Source of the DNA: Clostridiales bacterium
Lineage (GTDB): Bacteria > Bacillota_A > Clostridia > Oscillospirales > Oscillospiraceae
Reading direction: 5' to 3'
Assembly: GCA_019417795.1 (NCBI GenBank)
Contig: DXUR01000238.1
Location: forward strand, 1-5,310
Length of the DNA stretch: 5,310 nucleotides
Positions within the stretch are counted from its first letter, which is position 1. The number at the start of each line of letters is the position of its first letter. Made by a program: the position numbers and the translations under genes. The notes under the pieces were generated by a model, which worked only from the letters and a program-made list of their open reading frames with translations, was not told the origin of the DNA and did not search any database. This document shows, in pieces, positions 1 to 5,310 of the stretch.

Positions 1-1290
1 TGCCTGCACAGCGTAGGCGTGTACCACCGTCATGTGATGGGTGATGGTTACCAGCTCAATGCGTTCCTGATCAAGGGCGCGCTGTTCGCGGGTTTGATGG
101 TTTGCGCGTTGAATTCCATTCTCAACGTGTATGTGCCTCTGGTGACCACTGGATTGGCGCTGCTGTGCGCGTTGCTGGTCACCATTGTCGAACGTTTCAT
201 CATTCGTCAGTGCGTGCTGTTCAGCCGTGAGAAGGGCGCGTATTCGTATGGCACCGTGCTGGTTGGCTCTCCCGAGGGCATTGAACGCGCCTTGGAGTTC
301 CTGAGCAAGAAAAGCCAGCTGAACTACCACGCCGTTGCGGTGTGCCCGATTGGGTTGAACGAGAAGACCGGTCTTGTGGAGGCCGTCGCTGCGCCCGATG
401 GGTTCAAACAGCGGATTCATGAGATCAGCGGCAGGGACATCGTGACGCTGCCGTATTGTAAGAATTTCGCCGAACGTGCCGTGGCCATGGGCGTGCAGAC
501 GGTGATGGTAACGGATGTGATGCACCGGTTCTCGGACAATTTCAACACGTTTGTGCTGGACGTGGAGGCCATGAACTTGGAAGTGGCGTTGATTACCTCC
601 GCGGTGGATGTGAGCGGCCATGAGACCAACATCCGTGTGATTCAGGGTTCCACGGTGATGACCATCAGCCTGCCGCAGTATTCGCCGTGGGCCATGTTCA
701 AGAAGCGTGTGTTCGATATTGTGGTGTCGCTGGTGGCATTGGTTGGCACCGCGATTATTACCATCCCGGTGGCCATTGCCATCAAGGTGACCGATAGAGG
801 GCCTATTTTCTACACTCAGACCCGTGTGGGTCGCCGTGGCAAGCCGTTCAAGATGATTAAGTTCCGTTCCATGGTGGTGAACGCGGACAAGATGAAGGCC
901 GAGCTGGCTGAGGAGAGTGGCCAGAAGGGGCGGTTCATTTTCAAGATGAAGAACGACCCGAGAATTACGCCGGTAGGTAAGTTCATCCGCAAGTTCTCCA
1001 TCGACGAGTTCCCGCAGTTCCTGAACGTGCTCAAGGGCGACATGAGCGTGGTGGGGCCGCGCCCGCCGCTGCCTGAGGAAGTGGCCCAGTACAACCAGAC
1101 GTATGCCACTCGCATGCTGGTGAAGCCTGGTATCACCGGCCCGTGGCAGGTATCCGGCAGATCCAACCTGAGTGAGGAGGAATCCGAGGCTCTGGACGTT
1201 ACCTACGTGCAGAATTGGTCCATGTTAGGGGACATCGTGTTGCTTTTCCGCACAGTCGGTGCGGTGCTTACCCATAAAGGGGCGTACTGA
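1..1290 (+). CDS. Priming sugar-phosphate transferase of polysaccharide synthesis (undecaprenyl-phosphate sugar-1-phosphate transferase), 5' end missing
   Basis: Likely starts the repeat unit by transferring a sugar-1-phosphate from a UDP-sugar to undecaprenyl phosphate at the cytoplasmic membrane (WbaP/WcaJ/CpsD-type). The frame is open to the left edge, so the true start is upstream; the GTG at 19 is probably internal. Numbering from that GTG: two hydrophobic helices at about 14-35 and 39-62, the last of the N-terminal membrane bundle; a Rossmann-like domain at about 76-215 (CoA_binding_3 type, with GTVLVGSPEG at 78-87); then the catalytic Bac_transf domain (PF02397 type) at about 227-423. 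That domain begins with the basic KKRVFDIVVS start and a hydrophobic re-entrant segment (232-256). It carries KFRSM (281-285), the catalytic Asp-Glu pair D329-E330 in KFSIDEFPQ, the VVGPRPPLPEE signature (344-354) and the KPGITGPWQVSGR block (369-381). The C-terminus looks intact. High GC and G/C-ending codons fit an actinobacterial host. First sugar (galactose, glucose or other) cannot be told. Confidence 0.95.
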   Translation, partial: CLHSVGVYHRHVMGDGYQLNAFLIKGALFAGLMVCALNSILNVYVPLVTTGLALLCALLVTIVERFIIRQCVLFSREKGAYSYGTVLVGSPEGIERALEFLSKKSQLNYHAVAVCPIGLNEKTGLVEAVAAPDGFKQRIHEISGRDIVTLPYCKNFAERAVAMGVQTVMVTDVMHRFSDNFNTFVLDVEAMNLEVALITSAVDVSGHETNIRVIQGSTVMTISLPQYSPWAMFKKRVFDIVVSLVALVGTAIITIPVAIAIKVTDRGPIFYTQTRVGRRGKPFKMIKFRSMVVNADKMKAELAEESGQKGRFIFKMKNDPRITPVGKFIRKFSIDEFPQFLNVLKGDMSVVGPRPPLPEEVAQYNQTYATRMLVKPGITGPWQVSGRSNLSEEESEALDVTYVQNWSMLGDIVLLFRTVGAVLTHKGAY

Positions 1291-1369
1291 GTTGAGGGAT
1301 ACAGATACACATGGTTTGCGTAGGAATGTAGTCAACTCGCCAATAATTGTGTTTCGGGGATGAACAAGC

Positions 1370-1377
1370 AGAAGGGA
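1370..1377 (+). promoter_or_regulatory. Ribosome binding site that decides the GTG start of the first GT4 gene
   Basis: The purine run AGAAGGGA ends 4 nt before the GTG at 1382 and about 13 nt before the in-frame ATG at 1391. Spacing therefore favours the GTG. The match to the anti-Shine-Dalgarno is modest, so the start is likely but not certain. The rest of the 91-nt gap (1291-1381) shows no clear promoter pair and no stem-loop with a T-run. Confidence 0.5.
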
Positions 1378-1381
1378 AACT

Positions 1382-2545
1382 GTGCATACGATGTGCGGTA
1401 GTGATGTGCGGCATCATGATGAAGGAGCTGACGGCAGTCGTCAACAAGAACCGATTCGTGTAGCTCAGATCGTCGGCAAAATGGTTGGCGGTGGCGTGGA
1501 GTCTGTAGTGATGAACTACTACCGCCACATTGATCGCAGCAAGGTGCAGTTTGACTTCCTTGTTGATGAGGATTCCACGCGTGTTCCCGAAGAGGAAATC
1601 ACCGCTTTGGGAGGCCGTGTATTCCGTATACCGCCGTACCAGCATCCGATTCGCTACCGCCGTGAGCTCATTCGCCTGATGCGTGAACAGCAGTGGCCGA
1701 TTGTGCACAGCAACATCAACACGTTGAGTGTGTTCCCATTGTCAGCAGCGGAGAAGGTTGGTGTGCCTGTTCGCATCGCACATTCTCACTCAACTATGGG
1801 CAAAGGTGAGTTTGCGAAGAACGTAATGAAGCTCGCGTTGCGCCCGTTCGCAAATGTATACCCGACAGTACGATTCGCGTGTAGTCATTACGCAGGGGAG
1901 TGGTTGTTTGGCAAGAATGCGGATTTTACAGTAATCCCCAATGGTATTGAATTGGATAAATTCCGGTTTGATTCTGTGATTCGTCAAGAAGCTCGCAAAG
2001 AACTTGGGATTGCAGAAGATACATTCCTAATTGGTCACGTCGGGCGTTTTATGCCGCAGAAGAATCAAGCTTTTCTAGTGGATGTGCTTGCGGATGTACT
2101 TCCCGGCAAGCCCAATGCAATGATTGCCTTTGTGGGTGATGGACCAGATATGCCTGCTGTACAGCAGCATGCTGAAGAGCTCGGTATTGTCGATCATATA
2201 TTGTTCCTTGGGCAACGTTCTGATGTGAATCGTTTGTACCAGGCTTTTGATGTATTTTGTCTTCCTAGTCTTTATGAGGGCTTGGGCATGGTCGCAGTGG
2301 AGGCTCAGGTAGCTAACCTTCCTTGTTTGCTGAGTGATGCTGTTCCGCTAGAGGCAGATGTCACAGGTAAATCCATTTTCTTACCTATTGCTGGTGCGAA
2401 GCTTTGGAGCGAGGCGCTCTCTCATTCAGAGTCTTCAAGTCGTTCTCGGATGATGGATGATATCGCTGGAGACTACGATATTCAAAAATGCGCCAAGCAG
2501 CTGATGCAAAGATATGAATCGCTTGTTGGTATTGAAAAGGAATAG
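1382..2545 (+). CDS. GT4-family glycosyltransferase (EpsF/CapM-like, GT-B fold)
   Basis: Predicted cytoplasmic, membrane-associated retaining glycosyltransferase that adds one sugar to the growing lipid-linked repeat. At 387 residues it is normal length for the family. The N-terminal acceptor domain begins with IRVAQIVGKMVGGGVES (25-41), whose glycine-rich loop is typical of GT-B enzymes. AHSHST (133-138) fits this subfamily. The C-terminal donor domain (about 180-380) shows NGIE (187-190), HVGRFMPQKN (219-228) with R222 and K227 expected to hold the nucleotide-sugar phosphates, and CLPSLYEGLGMVAVEA (293-308) with a complete E-x7-E motif (E299, E307). The first 24 residues are polar, His/Asp/Arg-rich and precede the conserved core; the GTG start is chosen on spacing to AGAAGGGA, with ATG 1391 and GTG 1406 as alternatives. 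GC falls from about 57% near 1650 to about 35-38% near 1950-2250, so the two halves may differ in origin. Donor and acceptor sugars are unknown. Confidence 0.93.
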   Translation: MHTMCGSDVRHHDEGADGSRQQEPIRVAQIVGKMVGGGVESVVMNYYRHIDRSKVQFDFLVDEDSTRVPEEEITALGGRVFRIPPYQHPIRYRRELIRLMREQQWPIVHSNINTLSVFPLSAAEKVGVPVRIAHSHSTMGKGEFAKNVMKLALRPFANVYPTVRFACSHYAGEWLFGKNADFTVIPNGIELDKFRFDSVIRQEARKELGIAEDTFLIGHVGRFMPQKNQAFLVDVLADVLPGKPNAMIAFVGDGPDMPAVQQHAEELGIVDHILFLGQRSDVNRLYQAFDVFCLPSLYEGLGMVAVEAQVANLPCLLSDAVPLEADVTGKSIFLPIAGAKLWSEALSHSESSSRSRMMDDIAGDYDIQKCAKQLMQRYESLVGIEKE

Positions 2546-2548
2546 GAG
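2544..2548 (+). promoter_or_regulatory. Ribosome binding site of the second GT4 gene, overlapping the upstream stop codon
   Basis: AGGAG shares its first two bases with the TAG stop of the preceding gene (2543-2545) and lies 9 nt before the ATG at 2558. This arrangement fits translational coupling of the two GT4 genes on one transcript and supports the chosen start. Confidence 0.7.
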
Positions 2549-2557
2549 CGAGAGCCT

Positions 2558-3829
2558 ATGAGTTCCCATGTCGCTGTTGTCACTTCTGGCTATTTGCCTG
2601 TTCCCAATGTTCTCGGCGGCGCTGTTGAAGCGTTGGACATGATGATGGTTCGGGAGAATGAGAAGACACCGAATTTCGAGTTCACAGTTTTCTCTTCCTG
2701 GGCGCCTGGTGTTGACGAAATCGTTCGTGATGGTGCTTTTCAGCACACTGATTTTCGCTTTATCAAGACGCCAATGCTAGTAAAGGCTGCCGATCGGTGT
2801 ATTTACTGGGCTGCAAAATATATTCTTCGCAAGAAGAAGCTCATGAGCTACCGGTATATTGCGCAACGTTTGTGGTACATCCGCAAGGTGGCCAAAGCGT
2901 TGAGCAAAGACGATGCGAGTGGCAAGGCTCCATTCGATAAGGTCATGATCGAAAATCATGCCACATTGTTCATGACCATGCAGAAGTATGGTAACGCTGA
3001 ACGTTATGCGGACAAGGTGTACTACCATCTGCACAATGAAGTGACCAATGATTTCGGTTGTAAGCACGAGATTGCGCAAGTCAAGAAGGTACTTGGTGTC
3101 TCTAATTACATTGTGAACACGCTTGACAAGTTCCTTCGTGAGCATGGAGAGGGTGGACTTAAACCTGAGCAGAAGGCCGTATGGCGCAACGGCGTTGATA
3201 CCAGTCGTTTCGGATCCGATGAGGCCAAGCGCAAGGCCAAAGCTTTCCGTGCGAAATATGGCATCAGCGATGAGGATATTGTTTTCTTGTTCTCAGGGCG
3301 TCTGAGTCCGGAAAAGGGCGCCGAGGAGCTGCTGGAGGCATTCGGCCAGGTCGCAGAGCAAGTTCCCAATGCAAAGCTGGTTGTTGCCGGTGCGTTCTTC
3401 TTCAACTCGAATATCAAAAGTCCCTTCGAGCAGAAACTCCATGATCTTGCCTCCCAGCCCCAAGTTGAAAGCAAGATTGTATTCACTGGTTTCGTTGACT
3501 ACAACGATATGCCTGCTTTGTATGAGATGGCCGATGTATGTGTGCTGCCCAGCATCTGGGATGATCCGGCTCCGCTGGCGGTGATTGAAAGCCTGGTTTC
3601 AGGCAAACCGTTGATCACTACTAGATCTGGCGGCATTCCGGAATATGCGAATAATGGCTGCGCCATTATTCTTGAGCGTGACAGCAAGCTAGTCGAACAT
3701 CTCGCACAGGCTATGGTGGAGCTTGCTAATGATTCTCAAAAACGCACAAGGATGGTCCAAGGTAGTGAAAATTTACGGCCACAATTAGATTCATATAGAT
3801 ATGCAAATCAGTTACGAGAATTGTTTTGA
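2558..3829 (+). CDS. GT4-family glycosyltransferase with variant D-x7-E motif
   Basis: Second GT-B glycosyltransferase of the cluster (423 residues), clearly different from its upstream neighbour. The N-terminal domain starts VAVVTSGYLPVPNVLGGAVE (5-24), the glycine-rich acceptor-side loop. A basic and aromatic stretch at about 76-115 (with RKKKLMSYRY at 91-100) could sit on the membrane surface near the lipid acceptor; that is inference. The donor domain (about 205-400) has NGVDTSRF (211-218), FSGRLSPEKGAEELLEAF (245-262) with R248 and K253 as likely phosphate-binding residues, and LPSIWDDPAPLAVIESL (329-345) followed by SGKPLITTRSGGIPEY (348-363). In the E-x7-E position it reads D336-x7-E344, a conservative change. 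The start is supported by AGGAG at 2544, and the 12-nt gap from the previous gene implies one operon. The last 35 or so codons turn sharply AT-rich with AT-ending codons (TTA, AGA, CAA), unlike the body of the gene, but the frame stays open. Sugar specificity unknown. Confidence 0.93.
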   Translation: MSSHVAVVTSGYLPVPNVLGGAVEALDMMMVRENEKTPNFEFTVFSSWAPGVDEIVRDGAFQHTDFRFIKTPMLVKAADRCIYWAAKYILRKKKLMSYRYIAQRLWYIRKVAKALSKDDASGKAPFDKVMIENHATLFMTMQKYGNAERYADKVYYHLHNEVTNDFGCKHEIAQVKKVLGVSNYIVNTLDKFLREHGEGGLKPEQKAVWRNGVDTSRFGSDEAKRKAKAFRAKYGISDEDIVFLFSGRLSPEKGAEELLEAFGQVAEQVPNAKLVVAGAFFFNSNIKSPFEQKLHDLASQPQVESKIVFTGFVDYNDMPALYEMADVCVLPSIWDDPAPLAVIESLVSGKPLITTRSGGIPEYANNGCAIILERDSKLVEHLAQAMVELANDSQKRTRMVQGSENLRPQLDSYRYANQLRELF

Positions 3830-3855
3830 AATAATTAATAAATGTTTACTATAAA
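3826..3855 (+). promoter_or_regulatory. Weak candidate internal promoter ahead of the GT2 gene
   Basis: TTGAAA (3826-3831) and TATAAA (3850-3855) are 18 nt apart and resemble a sigma70 -35/-10 pair. A start near 3861-3863 would leave only a few untranslated bases before the ATG at 3870. A perfect TATAAT at 3861-3866 also exists but has no good -35 at normal spacing. The stretch is so AT-rich that such matches are expected by chance, and genes on both sides are co-directional, so this is only a candidate. Confidence 0.22.
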
Positions 3856-3869
3856 GAAAATATAATTTT

Positions 3870-4871
3870 ATGATTAATGATAAAAAACCGCTTGTGTCTG
3901 TTTTGGTTGCCGCATATAATGTAGAAGAATATGTGGCACATTGTATTGAAACAGTGATAAAGCAAAAATATAATAATCTTGAGATCATCATTGTAGATGA
4001 TGCGTCTACTGATAATACAGGAAAAATTGTAGATGATTTTGTCTCAAAAGATTCAAGGATTACTGTTTTCCATCATTCCATTAACAAAGGTTTGTCTAGT
4101 GCTCGTAACACGGGGCTTGAGCATGCACATGGTGAATATATTACTTTTATTGATTCCGATGATTGGATTGAGCCTGATTATGTTGAATATTTAATGAAAA
4201 TTATTAATGAGACATCCTCGGACATTGCGATGTCTCGTAATTCTTTTACTTCACAATTGCATGAACAAATTCAGATAGACCATATTTATTCAATTACTCC
4301 TGAAGATATGCTCTGTGACATTCTCTATAATCATGTAAATGTTGCAGTTTGGAATCGAATGTATAAAAAAACTGTTATTGGCGACAGACGTTTTCTTCCC
4401 GAGCTTAAGACTGGTGAAGGTCTACAGTTCAATACGCAGGTAATTCCTCATGCAATTACAATCGGTGTTGGTTTGCGGAGAGTTTACGTTTATAACGTAG
4501 ATAATGATAGTTCTGCCACTAAAAAGCCTAATATTGATAAACAAGCTTACGGTGCAATTGAGACAATGAAAATTATTAAAAATAATCTTGTCCCTCGTAG
4601 CGCTCGTTTAGATGATGCAGTGGATTATCAATGTTTTGCGACTGAGCTTTATGCGATGATTCATTTAGTTCGCGCAAAAGCATGTAAGGAGCATCAGGAC
4701 TTTTACCGTTATCTTGTGCGTGAAATAAGACATACTGCACCAAGAACTTTTTCTATGGAAATCAGTATGGGACAAAAAATGAAGTCATTGGCAGCTTGGA
4801 TAAGTCCGCGGCTGACAGTTGAAGCATCCATTTTTTGGAGATACCGACTCAAGCGGAAACAGCGTGTGTAG
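3870..4871 (+). CDS. GT2-family glycosyltransferase (EpsJ-like, GT-A fold)
   Basis: Predicted inverting glycosyltransferase that transfers a sugar from a nucleotide donor to the lipid-linked repeat at the cytoplasmic face. The 333-residue length is normal. The GT-A domain (PF00535 type, about 9-170) begins VSVLVAAYNVEEYV (9-22), then IIVDDASTDNTG (40-51) with the uracil-contacting acidic pair D43-D44, SSARNTGLEHAHGEY (76-90) and FIDSDDW (93-99), whose D95-S96-D97 is the metal-binding DxD. WNRMYKK (161-167) matches the variable region of EpsJ-type enzymes, and TGEGLQFN (181-188) occupies the place where many relatives have GED. The tail ends in a basic stretch (RYRLKRKQRV, 324-333). The ATG at 3870 gives the full conserved N-terminus, but no good Shine-Dalgarno precedes it, only an A-rich run; expression may rely on a short leader or readthrough from upstream. 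GC is about 27-30% in two sampled 60-nt blocks, far below the first gene, which suggests acquisition from a low-GC donor. Confidence 0.93.
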   Translation: MINDKKPLVSVLVAAYNVEEYVAHCIETVIKQKYNNLEIIIVDDASTDNTGKIVDDFVSKDSRITVFHHSINKGLSSARNTGLEHAHGEYITFIDSDDWIEPDYVEYLMKIINETSSDIAMSRNSFTSQLHEQIQIDHIYSITPEDMLCDILYNHVNVAVWNRMYKKTVIGDRRFLPELKTGEGLQFNTQVIPHAITIGVGLRRVYVYNVDNDSSATKKPNIDKQAYGAIETMKIIKNNLVPRSARLDDAVDYQCFATELYAMIHLVRAKACKEHQDFYRYLVREIRHTAPRTFSMEISMGQKMKSLAAWISPRLTVEASIFWRYRLKRKQRV

Positions 4872-4872
4872 G

Positions 4873-4881
4873 GGGAGAGGA
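4873..4881 (+). promoter_or_regulatory. Purine-rich ribosome binding region of the flippase gene
   Basis: GGGAGAGGA follows directly on the TAG stop of the GT2 gene (4869-4871). Its AGGA end lies 11 nt before the ATG at 4893, a little long but acceptable, and it supports that ATG as the flippase start. Confidence 0.55.
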
Positions 4882-4892
4882 AAGTAGCGTTT

Positions 4893-5310
4893 ATGCGTTC
4901 TGCCATTGCTAAAAATGCCATATTCTTATATGGGCTTACATTCTCGAATTACTTTGTAGGATTGCTTCTTTTCCCCTATCTTTCGAGAGTTCTTTCTGTC
5001 GAGGGCTTTGGTCTTATTGGCTTCTCTACTTCACTATGCCTTGTTTTTCAGATGATTGTGGAGTATGGATTCCAGATTTCTACGACTGCAACTGTATCGG
5101 TCAATCGTGATGATAAGGAGAAGGTATCGCAGATTGTATCTACGATGACCTATGCCAAACTTGTTCTTTCAGTGATAGCATGTATCGGTTTTGCGCTTTG
5201 TGCTTTAGCTATGAGCTCAGTGCGTGATCATTTATTGGTTGTGTCGATTTTCCTTGCGGATTCGATTGTGAAAGCGTTGCTTCCTGACGCGTATTTCCGC
5301 GGTATTGAAC
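4893..5310 (+). CDS. Wzx-like polysaccharide flippase, 3' end missing
   Basis: N-terminal 139 codons of a multi-pass membrane protein of the polysaccharide transporter group (MATE/MOP superfamily, PF01943 type). Its expected role is to flip the undecaprenyl-linked repeat unit across the cytoplasmic membrane. The start KNAIFLYGLTFSNYFVGLLL (7-26) followed by FPYLSRVLSVEGFGLIGFS (27-45) is typical: first helix, then the R-L-x-x-x-G-F-G loop common to this family. Hydrophobic segments are visible at about 9-31, 40-58, 85-108 and 113-130, with a charged loop NRDDKEK (71-77). PDAYFRGIE (131-139) at the window edge resembles the conserved loop often seen as W-x-x-Q-G in relatives. The full protein should be roughly 450-500 residues, so about 70% lies beyond the window. 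The gene is 21 nt after the GT2 stop and in the same reading frame as it, which fits one operon. Base composition (about 45% GC in a sampled block) is intermediate between the GT2 gene and the first gene. Confidence 0.9.
   Translation, partial: MRSAIAKNAIFLYGLTFSNYFVGLLLFPYLSRVLSVEGFGLIGFSTSLCLVFQMIVEYGFQISTTATVSVNRDDKEKVSQIVSTMTYAKLVLSVIACIGFALCALAMSSVRDHLLVVSIFLADSIVKALLPDAYFRGIE

Noticed and set aside
19..21. GTG at 19 as the true start of the priming transferase
   Set aside because: The frame is open to the window edge and only the last two N-terminal helices would be present; the family normally has a larger membrane bundle upstream.
816..1166. 116-codon minus-strand open frame inside the priming transferase gene
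   Set aside because: It is the complement of the highly conserved catalytic domain; an open antisense frame is expected in GC-rich coding sequence.
1291..1336. GTTGA (1291-1295) and TCAAC (1332-1336) as an inverted repeat or terminator
   Set aside because: The arms are 5 nt with a loop of about 36 nt and there is no T-run, so this is consistent with chance.
1360..1463. Mini-frames (ATG 1360 to stop at 1401; ATG 1416 to stop at 1463) as possible small genes or leader peptides
   Set aside because: They are 13 and 15 codons, lack a convincing ribosome site and any attenuator-like structure, and the second overlaps the GT4 coding sequence.
1268..1708. 146-codon open frame on the minus strand across the gap and the start of the first GT4 gene
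   Set aside because: It lies opposite a clear GT4 N-terminal domain, has no family-like motifs, and nothing else in the cluster reads from the minus strand.
2777..3486. Two overlapping minus-strand frames (2777-3145 and 3106-3486) and short plus-strand frames (3123-3305, 3369-3584) inside the second GT4 gene
   Set aside because: The GT4 frame carries all expected motifs through this region; these are shadows without recognisable protein character.
4709..4921. 70-codon minus-strand frame at the GT2-flippase junction
   Set aside because: It spans the end of one clear gene and the start of another, with no motifs of its own.

Overview
The window is an internal slice of a cell-surface polysaccharide (exopolysaccharide or capsule) biosynthesis cluster. 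All five genes lie on the + strand. In order they are: the 3' part of a priming sugar-phosphate transferase (1-1290), a GT4 glycosyltransferase (1382-2545), a second and unrelated-looking GT4 glycosyltransferase (2558-3829), a GT2 glycosyltransferase (3870-4871), and the 5' part of a Wzx-like flippase (4893-5310). This is the standard gene content of a Wzx/Wzy-dependent pathway. The polymerase (Wzy) and chain-length control genes are not visible and presumably lie outside.

How the genes work together (inference from families): the priming enzyme would load the first sugar-1-phosphate onto undecaprenyl phosphate. The two retaining-type GT4 enzymes and the inverting-type GT2 enzyme would each add a sugar on the cytoplasmic face. 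The flippase would then move the finished lipid-linked repeat across the membrane. If each transferase acts once, the repeat has at least four sugars. No enzyme's sugar specificity can be read from the sequence.

Organism: the first gene is GC-rich, with G/C-ending codons and GTG starts. Its product resembles the priming transferases of bifidobacterial eps clusters, so a Bifidobacterium or related gut actinobacterium is the best guess. This is recognition, not a search result. The base composition falls stepwise downstream, to about 27-30% GC in samples of the GT2 gene, and recovers partly in the flippase. This points to a mosaic cluster with transferred serotype-type genes.

Layout: the genes are tightly packed, with gaps of 91, 12, 40 and 21 nt. 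The 91-nt and 40-nt gaps are the only places where separate expression signals could sit, and the 40-nt gap holds a weak promoter candidate. I found no RNA genes, insertion sequences, CRISPR arrays, attachment sites or convincing terminators. I do not see an undescribed system here. The points worth a second look are composition junctions inside genes and a few motif variants.
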